Part shown: piece after piece, positions 13,545-22,617 of the stretch
Layout: each line of letters begins with the position of its first letter
Numbering within the stretch: position 1 is the first letter of the stretch
NCBI RefSeq assembly: GCF_014191055.1
Contig: NZ_JACHWB010000010.1
Location: 41,123 to 105,122, forward strand
Direction: 5' to 3'
DNA from: Microvirga lupini
GTDB taxonomy: Bacteria; Pseudomonadota; Alphaproteobacteria; Rhizobiales; Beijerinckiaceae
DNA length: 64,000 bases
Translations under genes and position numbers: made by a program
The notes under the pieces: generated by a model
What the model saw: only the letters and a program-made list of their open reading frames with translations
The model's database searches: none
What the model was told of the DNA's origin: nothing

Positions 13545-13994
13545 TTAAGGATCATCAACCACCAGTGTCGTACCTTCGATCCGAACCACGCGCACCTTGG
13601 CGCCGGCGAACCGGTCGGCTCCTGTCACGCGCCAGGAGCTGTCATCGACCCGGATGCGCCCCTCCCCGTCCTTGATGGGTGTTTCGAGGGTGAAGACCCG
13701 GCCCACAAGGGATTGGCCACGGCGGTTGAGCATCTCGGCCTGAGGCTCATCCTGTGTTCTGGAGCGGGTGACCGCCCGCCCCAGGATGACCGCTGCGACA
13801 CAGAGAAGAGCAAAGAGCAGCGCCGAAGCCTGCCAGGAGAGTCCCAGCACCGCATCGAACAATCCGGTCACGATGGCGGCCAGCCCGAGCCAGATGAAGA
13901 ACGAGCCCGGCGCTACAAGCTCGACCCCGATTAAAAGCACCCCGAGGATGATCCAGGCCCAGGCTCCGAGGCTGATGAAGGCATCCTGGATCAT
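13545..13994 (-). CDS. NfeD family membrane protein (short form)
   Basis: A 149-residue protein with two or three N-terminal membrane segments (AWIILGVLLIGVELVA, then the run around residues 32-70) and a C-terminal OB-fold domain (about residues 90-149, GQSLVGRVFTLETPI). Short NfeD proteins partner SPFH proteins in membrane microdomain quality control. The gene overlaps the upstream SPFH gene by four bases (ATGA), so the two are translationally coupled. It is convergent with kdsD with no gap between stop codons. Confidence 0.9.
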   Translation of the reverse strand: MIQDAFISLGAWAWIILGVLLIGVELVAPGSFFIWLGLAAIVTGLFDAVLGLSWQASALLFALLCVAAVILGRAVTRSRTQDEPQAEMLNRRGQSLVGRVFTLETPIKDGEGRIRVDDSSWRVTGADRFAGAKVRVVRIEGTTLVVDDP

Positions 13995-14977
13995 GAGCGC
14001 TCGCTTCCTCCCGTCACGGTTGGGACAGTGCGGGAGGGCCGGTTGGAGCTCGCCCCACCCTCACCGAACACCGACTTGGTGAGTTCGGCAATGCCGCCGA
14101 GCGTTCCGGCCAACCCGGCCGCCTCGATGGGCACGATCACTACTTTCTGGTTCGGAGCTGACGCAAGAGCGCGGATCGCCTCGATGTATTTCTCCGCCAC
14201 GATGAAATTGGCGGCCGCAAGATCCCCTTTGGTGATGGCATCGCTGACCATGCCGGTGGCTTTCGCCTCGGCCTCCGCCTGCCGTTCGCGGGCTTCCGCA
14301 TCGCGGAACGCCGCTTCCTTGCGGCCCTCTGCCGCCAGGATCTGCGACTGCTTTTGGCCCTCGGCGCGCAGGATCTCCGCCTGGCGCAGGCCCTCCGCTT
14401 CGAGAACGGCGGCGCGCTTCTCGCGTTCGGCCTTCATCTGCCGCGCCATGGCGCCCGCGAGATCCTGTGGCGGGAGGATGTCCTTGATCTCGACGCGGGT
14501 GACCTTGGCGCCCCAGGGCGAGGCGGCGGCATCCATGACCCGCAGGAGACGCTCATTGATCTCGTCGCGATGAGACAGCAGCTGGTCGAGGTCCATCGAG
14601 CCGACCACCGTGCGGATGTTGGTCATGGTCAGAACCAGCAGGGCCTGGTTCATGTCCGAAACCTCGTAGGAGGCGCGGGCGGGATCGAGGATCTGATAGA
14701 AGGCGGCCGCATCGATGGTGACGCCCGCATTGTCCCGGGTGAAGGCCTCCTGGCTCGGAATGTCGAGCACCTGCTCCATGACATTCACCTTTTTGCCGAT
14801 CTGATCGATATAGGGCACGATCAGCCCGAGGCCGGGGGTGAGCGTCCGCGAATAGCGCCCGAACCGCTCCACCGTATAGGCATAGCCCTGCGGAACCGTC
14901 CGGATGCCCATGGCGATCGTCACCACGACCACCAGCACCAGAACGATGACGAAGATGTCGAAACCACTCACCAGCAT
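13991..14977 (-). CDS. SPFH/stomatin-like membrane protein, QmcA type
   Basis: Membrane-anchored scaffold of the band-7 (SPFH) family, 328 residues. One N-terminal transmembrane segment (FDIFVIVLVLVVVVTIAM) precedes the SPFH domain (VPQGYAYTVERFGRYSRTL, residues about 25-180) and a long Ala/Glu/Arg-rich coiled coil (about 180-270). The ATG at 14977 has TTGAGGGC upstream; an upstream GTG at 15013 has no ribosome site and would add charged residues before the membrane segment. It overlaps the NfeD gene by four bases. Confidence 0.92.
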   Translation of the reverse strand: MLVSGFDIFVIVLVLVVVVTIAMGIRTVPQGYAYTVERFGRYSRTLTPGLGLIVPYIDQIGKKVNVMEQVLDIPSQEAFTRDNAGVTIDAAAFYQILDPARASYEVSDMNQALLVLTMTNIRTVVGSMDLDQLLSHRDEINERLLRVMDAAASPWGAKVTRVEIKDILPPQDLAGAMARQMKAEREKRAAVLEAEGLRQAEILRAEGQKQSQILAAEGRKEAAFRDAEARERQAEAEAKATGMVSDAITKGDLAAANFIVAEKYIEAIRALASAPNQKVVIVPIEAAGLAGTLGGIAELTKSVFGEGGASSNRPSRTVPTVTGGSERS

Positions 14978-15112
14978 GAAGCCCTCAAGGCAACGTCGTT
15001 GCAGAGGGCTCACGCTAGCGCAAAGAGGGCTGGAGTCCTAGAGCGTTGCCGCACGACGCGGCTGAGTAAGCCTTCAGCCCTCATCCTGAGGAGGTTTGTG
15101 ATTTTCAGCTGA

Positions 15113-16174
15113 TTAGAGCCAGCCTTGCAGCTCGCGCTCCACAATATGATTGATCACGCGCATGCCGTCATCGCTGTCATTGAGGCAGGGCAGATAGGCG
15201 AATTGCTCGCCGCCGTTGTGCATGAAGATCTCGCGGTTCTCGCCGTCGAGCTCCTCGAGAGTTTCCAGGCAATCCGCCGAGAAGCCCGGTGCCACGATGG
15301 CCATACGCTTCACGCCGCTTTTCGCGAGCGCCTCCACGGTCTTGTCCGTGTAGGGCTGCAGCCATTCCGCCGTGCCGAACCGGGACTGGAAGCTCATGCG
15401 GAACCTGTCCGGCGACCAGCCGAAAGCCTCGCGCATGAGGCGCCAGGTCTTCACGCATTGGCAGTGATAGGGATCGCCTTTCAGCAGGTATTCCTTCGGC
15501 ACGCCGTGGAAGGAGACGAGGATCACCTCCGGCTCGAAGGGGAGCTTCGCCAGTTCCTTCTTCATCGAGGCAACCACGGACTCGATATAGACCGGATCGT
15601 CATGATAAGGCGGCGAGACGCGCACGGTTGGCTGCCAGCGCATGTCCATGAGGGCCCGGAAAGCCTGGTCGCAGGCAGTGGCCGAGGTGGCGGCGGCGTA
15701 TTGGGGATAGAGCGGCACGAGAAGGATGCGGTCGCAGCCCTGGTCGAGGAGCGCCTGGATGCGCTCGCGCACCTCGGGCTTGCCGTAGCGCATGGCCCAA
15801 TCGACCGTGATCCTGTCACCCGCGATGCTCTTCAGGTGCTGCGTCACCTTCTCCGCCTGGTTGCGGGTGATGGTCTTGAGCGGCCCCTCGTCGCGTTCGT
15901 TGTTCCAGATCGAGGCATAGTCGCGGCCTTTGGGACCGGGACGCTTGGTCAGGATGATCAGGTTGAGGATCGGCCACCACAGGAGACGGGGAGTCTCGAT
16001 GACGCGCCGGTCGGAGAGGAACTCCTTCAGGTAGCGGCGCATGGGCCAGTAGCCCGTGCCCTCGGGAGTGCCCAGATTCATCAGAAGCACGCCGATCCGC
16101 CCGGCCCTCACGGGTGGATGGTCCACCGGGCGGACGCCCTGGCGCAGATCGGTCAGATTCACGGTCTCGTTCAT
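15113..16174 (-). CDS. hemH: ferrochelatase
   Basis: Inserts ferrous iron into protoporphyrin IX, the last step of protoheme synthesis. Signatures are GVLLMNLGTPEG near the N terminus, VSFHGVPKEYL with the catalytic histidine, and APGFSADCLETLEE toward the C terminus. Length is 353 residues from the ATG at 16174, which has AAGGGG upstream. A GTG at 16195 is less likely. It lies 147 bases after the minus-strand sensor kinase gene. Confidence 0.96.
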   Translation of the reverse strand: MNETVNLTDLRQGVRPVDHPPVRAGRIGVLLMNLGTPEGTGYWPMRRYLKEFLSDRRVIETPRLLWWPILNLIILTKRPGPKGRDYASIWNNERDEGPLKTITRNQAEKVTQHLKSIAGDRITVDWAMRYGKPEVRERIQALLDQGCDRILLVPLYPQYAAATSATACDQAFRALMDMRWQPTVRVSPPYHDDPVYIESVVASMKKELAKLPFEPEVILVSFHGVPKEYLLKGDPYHCQCVKTWRLMREAFGWSPDRFRMSFQSRFGTAEWLQPYTDKTVEALAKSGVKRMAIVAPGFSADCLETLEELDGENREIFMHNGGEQFAYLPCLNDSDDGMRVINHIVERELQGWL

Positions 16175-16321
16175 AAAATAAAGCCCCTTGGCCACGGAAT
16201 CCGCACCGAATTCCGCTCCCGATGCCGCCTAGATAGGAGTTTCAGGCCCATCCGCCAACCGAAACCGCCATCACATTGGCGCGCCCCGCCGCAAGCCGCG
16301 TTTGCAGAAAACCAACGCCTC

Positions 16322-18586
16322 TCAGAGCGCCGGACCCTTGTTGGGCTCGTTCTTGAGAACAGTGTCGAGCGCCACCTTGAGGCCTTCTGGCCGAAAATCC
16401 ATGTCCACCTGGGCATTCAGCTGCGTCGCCAGCACCCGGTGAAGCAGGCGCGAGCCGAAGCCCTGTCTGGTCGGAGCCGAAACCGCAGGCCCGCCGCTTT
16501 CCTCCCAGACGAGCTTGAGCCTCGTGCCCTCCTCGGCTGGCTCCGTCTCCCAGGAGACGGACACCTTGCCGCGGGACTGCGACAGGGCGCCGTACTTGGC
16601 CGCGTTGGTGGTCAGCTCGTGAATCGCCATGCCGATGGGCACGGCCGCGTCCGACGGCAGTTCGACCGCAGGCCCGGTCAGGGTGATCCGCTGGCCTCTG
16701 ACGTCGTTGTAGGGGCGCAGCTCCTTCCCCAAGATCTCGCGTAAGGAAGCCGTCTGCCACACAGCCTCGGTCAGCAGGGAGTGGGTATTGGCAAGCGAGA
16801 TGATGCGCCCGACGAAGGCCTGATAGAAATCGTCGATGTTCAGAGCTGAGCGTGCGGTTGCCCCCACCACGGCCTGGACGGTGGCCAGCGTGTTCTTCAC
16901 CCGGTGATGGAGCTCGCGGATCAGCAGGGATTGCTGGGTCTGGGCCTGCTTGCGCTCCTCGATCTCGGTCTGGGCATCACGATAGAGGCGGCTGTTCTCA
17001 AGGGCGATGGAGGCCTGCGATGTCAGGCCTGCAAGCAGGCGCTCGGACCGCGCATTGAAGATTCCAGACCGATCATGGCCGAAGACGAGAACGCCGTGGG
17101 TCCCGCCGTTGCGCAGCAGGATGGGGACCGCCATCAGGCTGCGGATCACCGGGTGGCCAGGGGTGGCATCCATCGTAAAGGGTGTGCCGTCATAGCCTTG
17201 CTCGACGGCGATGTTGTCCAGGCGGACCGTCCTGCCTTCCGTGAACGCTGGCGCACAGATGGCCCGGATGTCGAGGGCCGCGAAAGCCGCATCGAAACCC
17301 TCGACGGCAGACTTGCTGTAATGAGCCCTCCTTCCCTGAGCCGCCCCGCAAAAGAAGGCTCCTGCCTGCGCCTCGGTCAGCTCGATACCGGCATCGACGA
17401 CACTTTCGATGATGCGATCAAGATCGAGTTCCGCCGCAAGAACACTGCCTGTCCGGTTGAGAATTTCCAGGGCTGCGGTCTCGGTTCGCAGCTCATGGGT
17501 GCGCAACGAAACCTGCCTCTCGAGAAGAGCTGCGTTCGCCGCCTGCTCGTGGAACTGCTGCGAGGCCAAGGTCGTCAGGGCCAGAAGGGCCAGCAAAGCG
17601 ACCAGGGCGAAAGCGCCATAGAGCCGCGTCTGGACGAACCAAGGCGTCCAATAGGCATCCCGCGGCATGCTGACATTGATGTAGAGCGGCATTGCGCCGA
17701 CCTGCCGATAGGCTCCAACACGTTCGCTGCCCAGGCTGATGAAGGAGTAGAGACCGGCCTGGGAAGTGGTGCGCAAAGCCGCGTCGAAAGCGGATTTGTC
17801 GATGGGGGCAAACGACAGCCCGTCGGGCGGTGGCGGATACTGGGCGATGACCTCTGCATCCGAGCCGCGCATGAGCACCACCCGGCTGCCACGGGGCAAC
17901 CGCACCTTGGACCAATAATCGTAGAAGTAGGACAAGGTCACGGTCACCGACGCGATGCCGCCGAACGCACCATCGCTGCCCTGCAGGCGACGGCTGATCA
18001 TGAAGGTCGGAACCTTCGTGACGCGCCCGAGGATCGGCTCACCTACGAACAGGCCCTGATCCCTGTTCATCTGGGCGGTGAATGCATCGCGCCCGGACAC
18101 GTTCACTTCAGGGGTAGGAAACCGAGCGGACGTCAGACGCAGGCGACCGCTCGAATCATTCAGCAGAACGTCGTCGATATAAGGTAGCGCCTCCTCGACG
18201 GCATGAATCTGCTGCCAGAGAGGCTGCGATGCTTCCACCTGATCCCAACTCTGTCCCTGCATCAGCGCCATGGCCTGCTTCAAGGTCAGGTCCGTGACCT
18301 CCAGGAGCCTTGCGGTGTGATCGGCCAGGAAGAAAGCCGCGTTGCGAAGGTCATCCTCATTGCGCTGGATGAGGCGGTTGCGCTGTTCCCAGGCGATGTA
18401 GCCGAAGGTCAGGAGGATGAAGGCAACGCCGAACAGGCCCATGGCGAGAGTCAGCCGCCCGCGCGCAAGGGAGCGCCGACGGCGCTTCTGCGACAGGCTG
18501 ATTGATTCTGAGCGTGGGTAAAACTGCAAGGAGAGGCCGCTTTTTAGTCCGAGATTCGCCGTTGCGTGCGAAGGATGGCACAGCAA
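16322..18586 (-). CDS. membrane HWE-family sensor histidine kinase with dCache-like and GAF domains
   Basis: About 754 residues. A basic N terminus and a membrane segment (about 48-68) precede a periplasmic double-Cache-like sensor region (about 70-315), a second membrane segment (about 320-343), a coiled linker, a GAF domain (about 380-545) and the kinase core. The H-box IRELHHRVKNTLATVQ, N-box HELTTNAAKYGALS, the W-x-E stretch (LKLVWEESGG) and GFGSRLL identify the HWE/HisKA_2 group, which in Rhizobiales often works in general stress or light signalling. No response regulator lies next to it, so it is an orphan kinase. The start shown is TTG at 18586 and is uncertain; ATG at residue 49 would fall within the membrane segment. 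Confidence 0.88.
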   Translation of the reverse strand: MLCHPSHATANLGLKSGLSLQFYPRSESISLSQKRRRRSLARGRLTLAMGLFGVAFILLTFGYIAWEQRNRLIQRNEDDLRNAAFFLADHTARLLEVTDLTLKQAMALMQGQSWDQVEASQPLWQQIHAVEEALPYIDDVLLNDSSGRLRLTSARFPTPEVNVSGRDAFTAQMNRDQGLFVGEPILGRVTKVPTFMISRRLQGSDGAFGGIASVTVTLSYFYDYWSKVRLPRGSRVVLMRGSDAEVIAQYPPPPDGLSFAPIDKSAFDAALRTTSQAGLYSFISLGSERVGAYRQVGAMPLYINVSMPRDAYWTPWFVQTRLYGAFALVALLALLALTTLASQQFHEQAANAALLERQVSLRTHELRTETAALEILNRTGSVLAAELDLDRIIESVVDAGIELTEAQAGAFFCGAAQGRRAHYSKSAVEGFDAAFAALDIRAICAPAFTEGRTVRLDNIAVEQGYDGTPFTMDATPGHPVIRSLMAVPILLRNGGTHGVLVFGHDRSGIFNARSERLLAGLTSQASIALENSRLYRDAQTEIEERKQAQTQQSLLIRELHHRVKNTLATVQAVVGATARSALNIDDFYQAFVGRIISLANTHSLLTEAVWQTASLREILGKELRPYNDVRGQRITLTGPAVELPSDAAVPIGMAIHELTTNAAKYGALSQSRGKVSVSWETEPAEEGTRLKLVWEESGGPAVSAPTRQGFGSRLLHRVLATQLNAQVDMDFRPEGLKVALDTVLKNEPNKGPAL

Positions 18587-18703
18587 AAGCCTTTGATGGA
18601 GAGGGAATTTACGGCTCGTCTTGCGATTGACCAGGGGGCTGCGACCTATCTTGCCTCGAGCACCAGGGGACGCGCCTGGACGTCGCGCAGGCCCGTCGGC
18701 TCA

Positions 18704-18735
18704 TAAAAACGCCGGGACCCCTGTGGGCCCCGGCG
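18704..18735 (-). terminator. intrinsic terminator after the 5'-nucleotidase gene
   Basis: CGCCGGG (18710-18716) pairs with CCCGGCG (18729-18735), with an inner CCC/GGG pairing. On the minus strand the stem is followed by TTTTTAT. It sits about 25 bases beyond the stop codon of the minus-strand gene at 18761. Confidence 0.85.
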
Positions 18736-18760
18736 CCAGGATGAAAAAAGTGCTTTCAGA

Positions 18761-20272
18761 TCAGCGCAGGATAACGCGGCCCTCGACCTTCGGCGCCACC
18801 TTGCCGGCCTTCGCCACGTAGTCGATCACCTGGCTCGCCATCAGCTGGCTGGCAGACGTATCGATGAGCGACTTGGCACCAGTGAACGAACGATAGCCGT
18901 CACCGCCGCGGCCGACGAAGTCGTTGGTGGCGAGCTTGTAGGTCTTAGCGGGATCGAGCGGCTCACCGTTGATCTTGACCGATTTCACGCGGCTGCCGAC
19001 CGGCTCCTTCACATCGACCTCGGCCACGATGCCGGAGACCTGCGGGAAACGCCCGCCGAGTTCGCGAACCTGGCTGACGCCGTTCTCAAGCGCGTCCTTG
19101 ATCTGCGCACCGGTGACCTCAAGCAGCACGGTTGTGTTGCCGAAGGGCATCTCGGACAGGATGTCGCGACGGGTCAGCTTCTGGCCGGCCTGATACTGCT
19201 TGTCCGCCCGGATGCCGCCGCCATTGGTGAGCGCGACATCGGCCCCGACGGCAGCCTTCATGGCGTCGGCGATCAGGTTGCCCATGGCGGCCTCGCCCCC
19301 GCGCACGGTGGCGCGGCGGCTGTCGAGGGCCGTCTCCGTGGTGCCGATCTCGACATCGAGTTCCTTGGACAGCTTGTCCTCATAGCCCTTCACCACCGCC
19401 TCGATGTCGGGGTCAGGCTTCACGCTGACGGTATCGACGATGCGGAAATTCGGCGACCAGGTGACGGTGGTCTTGCCATCCTTCGTCGCCTTGTTCACGG
19501 AGAGCTCGACGACGTTGACAAAATTGGCCTGGGACTCGGCCTCCGACAGCACCACCTTGCCGTCGTAGAAGGCGAGCAGGTGCTCGTCGTGACCGCCGAT
19601 GACCACGTCCACACCGGCGGAGCGGGCGATGATCATGTCCACCGCCAGCGGTGTGTGAGCAACGGCGACGACGAGATCGGCGCCCTTCTCGCGCAATTCC
19701 TTGGCCTTCGCGCGAGCGGTGTCGATGGTGGAGGAGAACTTGATGGTGCCGGGGCTCGACTCGATCGGCGTCGTCTCGGTGGTGAGCCCGAAGAAGCCGA
19801 TCTTCACCCCCTGAACCTCGACCACCTTGTCGGCCTTGGTGTTAGCCGGCAGGCCGTTGCCGTCGATGATGTTGGTGGCGAGCACGTCGAACTTGGCCTC
19901 GGCCATGCGGGCCCGGAAGGCCGCATCGCCGAGATCGAATTCGTGATTGCCCGGCGCCATGGCGTCGACGCCCATGCGGTTCAGGATATCGATGATGTGA
20001 GCGCCCTTGTCGAAACCCGAGAGCAGCGAGGGCGAGATCGTGTCGCCCGCATGGATGAAGAAGGCATTGCCCTTGGCCTTCTCCTCCTTGACCACCGTCG
20101 CCAGGCGGGCGAAACCGCCGCGGCCCTTCTCAGGGCTCATGCGGTCGATATCGTTGGTATGGACGAAGCGGATCGTCACGGCCTCCTGCGCCAGGGCCGT
20201 GCCCGACAGCAGCAGGGATAGTCCAAGAAAGCCGGCGCGCAGGGCGGCGGAGGGGCGGCTCTGAAGCATCAT
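18761..20272 (-). CDS. periplasmic 5'-nucleotidase / metallophosphoesterase
   Basis: Hydrolyses nucleotides, or UDP-sugars in related enzymes, in the periplasm. It has a signal peptide (hydrophobic run ending GTALAQ), a metallophosphatase domain with FVHTNDID, HAGDTISPS, APGNHEFDLGD and IGGHDEHL, and a 5_nucleotid_C domain from about residue 325 with TNGGGIRAD and RGGDGYRSF. Length is 503 residues from the ATG at 20272, where GAGGACC is the ribosome site; ATG at 20314 is less likely. It is transcribed alone, with a terminator downstream. The exact substrate cannot be read from the sequence. Confidence 0.92.
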   Translation of the reverse strand: MMLQSRPSAALRAGFLGLSLLLSGTALAQEAVTIRFVHTNDIDRMSPEKGRGGFARLATVVKEEKAKGNAFFIHAGDTISPSLLSGFDKGAHIIDILNRMGVDAMAPGNHEFDLGDAAFRARMAEAKFDVLATNIIDGNGLPANTKADKVVEVQGVKIGFFGLTTETTPIESSPGTIKFSSTIDTARAKAKELREKGADLVVAVAHTPLAVDMIIARSAGVDVVIGGHDEHLLAFYDGKVVLSEAESQANFVNVVELSVNKATKDGKTTVTWSPNFRIVDTVSVKPDPDIEAVVKGYEDKLSKELDVEIGTTETALDSRRATVRGGEAAMGNLIADAMKAAVGADVALTNGGGIRADKQYQAGQKLTRRDILSEMPFGNTTVLLEVTGAQIKDALENGVSQVRELGGRFPQVSGIVAEVDVKEPVGSRVKSVKINGEPLDPAKTYKLATNDFVGRGGDGYRSFTGAKSLIDTSASQLMASQVIDYVAKAGKVAPKVEGRVILR

Positions 20273-20467
20273 GCAAGGTCCTCGTAGCAGGTTGGATCCA
20301 TGGGTTGTGATCATGGAACCTAGACCGGCAACGTGTCACATTAGTAACATCCTGTCGATATTTTCACCGCCCCAATCGGCGGCATCCCTGATGTCTTTTT
20401 CATCGGTGGCCGCCAGATCCCTTAGCCGGCGCAGGACCAGACCTTGTGCCCCCCGAAAGGTTGCCTC

Positions 20468-21175
20468 ATGAAAGGTCCCATCAGCCAAGCTCTCGCCGAG
20501 TTCCGCGCCAAGCCGAAGACCGCGGGATGGCTCAGGCTGCCTTTCTTTCAGGATGGAAGCGCCGAGGCTGTGGCGGCCAAGGTCGATGCAGTGATCGCCT
20601 CAGGCGCCCAGGTTCTTCCTCCACCGGACGCCGTGTTCACCAGCATCTCCCTCACGCCCCTGGAAAAGGTCAAGGTGGTCGTCCTGGGCCAGGATCCCTA
20701 CCCCACGCCGGGTGATTCCCATGGCCTCGCCTTCTCCTATCGTGGATCGGGGCGCCTGCCTGCTTCCCTGCGCACGATCCTGCGTGAGATGGCGGAGGAT
20801 CTGGACGTGCCGCTGCCCGTATCGGGTGATCTCTCTAAATGGGCCAAGCAGGGCGTGCTGCTCATCAACACGGCGCTCACGGTGGAGGCCGGACAATCGG
20901 GAGCCCACATGAAATTCGGCTGGTCGGCCCTGGTCGATCAGGCCGTCAGCGCCATCTCGCAGCAGCAGCCTGCCGTCGTGTTCCTGCTCTGGGGCGGTCC
21001 CGCCCGCAAGCGCGCAGCGCTCATCGACCGGTCGAAGCATCTCGTGATCGAGGCCGGACACCCCTCCCCGCTCAACCGGCTCAACGACTTCCGCGGCACG
21101 AAGCCTTTCAGCCAAGCCAATGCCTGGCTCGTCGAGAAGGGGCTGGAGCCGATCGATTGGCGGCTGGATGCCTGA
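20468..21175 (+). CDS. ung: uracil-DNA glycosylase, family 1
   Basis: Removes uracil from DNA to start base-excision repair. The water-activating loop GQDPYPTPGDSHGLAFS contains the catalytic aspartate, and the Leu loop region is GHPSPLNRL. LLINTALTVEAGQSGAH and LLWGGPARKR are family-typical. Length is 235 residues from the ATG at 20468, with GAAAGG eight bases upstream. Confidence 0.97.
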   Translation: MKGPISQALAEFRAKPKTAGWLRLPFFQDGSAEAVAAKVDAVIASGAQVLPPPDAVFTSISLTPLEKVKVVVLGQDPYPTPGDSHGLAFSYRGSGRLPASLRTILREMAEDLDVPLPVSGDLSKWAKQGVLLINTALTVEAGQSGAHMKFGWSALVDQAVSAISQQQPAVVFLLWGGPARKRAALIDRSKHLVIEAGHPSPLNRLNDFRGTKPFSQANAWLVEKGLEPIDWRLDA

Positions 21176-21277
21176 GAACCCATGAAGCCGCTTGCCGAGG
21201 CCCCCTCGCAGGGTCTAGGTCTCGCGGCATTGACGATGCGTCGCAGGCAGGCCGCCGCGACAGGCTTGGAGATCAGC

Positions 21278-22483
21278 ATGACGGAATCCCTGTTCGGACA
21301 GGTCGAAGCCTTCGCGGGCGACCCGATCCTCTCCCTCAACGACAGCTTCAAGACCGATCCCCGCCCTGAGAAGGTCAATCTCAGCATCGGCGTCTACACC
21401 GACGAGCAGGGGCGCCTGCCGGTGCTGGGCTCGGTCCGGGCCGCCTATGAGCGCATCGGCTTCGCGGAGCGGCCTTACCTCCCCATGGAAGGCCATGCGG
21501 CCTACCGCGAGGGTGTGCAGAAGCTCATCTTCGGCGCCGGGCACCCTGCCCTTGCCGAGAAGCGGATCGCAACGATTCAGACCCTCGGCGGCACGGGGGC
21601 TGTCGGCATCGCAGCCGACTTCCTCGCCAAGCACACGCCCGGCCGCACCGTTCTCGTCAGCGATCCGACCTGGGACAACCATCACGGCCTGTTCCAGCGG
21701 GCGGGCTTCAAGACGGCAACCTATCCGTATTGGAACCGCACAACTCGTTCCGTCGATTTCGACGGCATGGTGAAGGCGCTGGAGGCCGCGGAGGCCGGCT
21801 CCATCGTGGTGCTCCAGCCCGTCTGCCACAACCCGACCGGCGTCGACCTCGACGCGCAGCAGCAGGCGGCCGTGACGGACGTGCTCGTCGCCAAGCGCCA
21901 CATCGTGGTGTTCGACATGGCCTATCAGGGCTTCGGCTCCAGCCTCGACGAAGACGCAGCCTTCGTACGCCGCTATGCCGAGCGCGCCAGCTGTCTCGTG
22001 GCCAACTCCTTCTCGAAGAACTTCTCGCTCTATGGCGAGCGCTGCGGGGGCTTGAGCGTCGTGTGCCGCGATGCTGACGAGGCCGAGCGCGTGCTCGGAC
22101 AGCTCAAGCTCGCCGTGCGCCGCAGCTATTCAAGCCCGCCGATGACCGCCGGCCTTCTCGTTGCCACGGTGCTCGGCAACGACGATCTGCGCGCCCAATG
22201 GACCCGTGAGGTTGAGACCATGCGCACCCGCATGGATTCCATGCGCAAGCGCCTCGCCGAGCAGATCCGCTCCCTGTCGAACGAGATCGATGTGGGCTTC
22301 CTCACGAACCAGCGCGGCATGTTCAGTTACACGGGGCTGAACGAGCAGCAGGTCACGACCTTACGCGAGCGCGACGGCGTCTATCTGGTCGGCTCCGGGC
22401 GCATGTGCGTGGCAGGTCTCAACGAGGCGAACGTACGAACGGTAGCCAAGAGCTTTGTGGAAGTGAGCCAGACGCGCGGCTGA
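21278..22483 (+). CDS. aromatic/aspartate aminotransferase, class I
   Basis: PLP transaminase of the AspC/TyrB branch that moves amino groups between aromatic amino acids or aspartate and 2-oxoglutarate. Conserved parts are LSIGVYTDEQGRLPVL, LQPVCHNPTGVDL, and NSFSKNFSLYGERCG with the PLP lysine in SFSKNF. Length is 401 residues from the ATG at 21278, which has TTGGAG upstream; a longer frame from 21182 carries an atypical extension. It may supply arylpyruvates to the indolepyruvate ferredoxin oxidoreductase encoded convergently downstream. Confidence 0.93.
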   Translation: MTESLFGQVEAFAGDPILSLNDSFKTDPRPEKVNLSIGVYTDEQGRLPVLGSVRAAYERIGFAERPYLPMEGHAAYREGVQKLIFGAGHPALAEKRIATIQTLGGTGAVGIAADFLAKHTPGRTVLVSDPTWDNHHGLFQRAGFKTATYPYWNRTTRSVDFDGMVKALEAAEAGSIVVLQPVCHNPTGVDLDAQQQAAVTDVLVAKRHIVVFDMAYQGFGSSLDEDAAFVRRYAERASCLVANSFSKNFSLYGERCGGLSVVCRDADEAERVLGQLKLAVRRSYSSPPMTAGLLVATVLGNDDLRAQWTREVETMRTRMDSMRKRLAEQIRSLSNEIDVGFLTNQRGMFSYTGLNEQQVTTLRERDGVYLVGSGRMCVAGLNEANVRTVAKSFVEVSQTRG

Positions 22484-22499
22484 GAATCATTGCTCCGTC

Positions 22500-22588
22500 G
22501 TCATCCCCCGGCTTGTTCCGGGGATCCACGTCTTTGCGCCGCTGAGGTTCCTGATACGTGGATGGCCGGGACAAGCCCGGCCATGACG
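22500..22588. repeat. dispersed palindromic repeat, type B, copy 1
   Basis: Begins GTCATCCCCCGGCTTGTTCC and ends with GGCCGGGACAAGCCCGGCC followed by ATGACG, so the two ends are inverted copies and would fold into a long hairpin in RNA. It shares its arms with the element at 55718-55797. It lies between the convergent aminotransferase and oxidoreductase genes. Confidence 0.85.
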
Positions 22589-22617
22589 TGGACTGTAGGA
22601 TACTCGGACTGGCCTTC

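Noticed and set aside
20325..20345. A possible Pho box before the 5'-nucleotidase gene (ATGTTAC and ATGTGAC on the minus strand)
   Set aside because: The two repeats have a spacing of nine bases instead of the eleven expected for a Pho box, and no second unit was seen.
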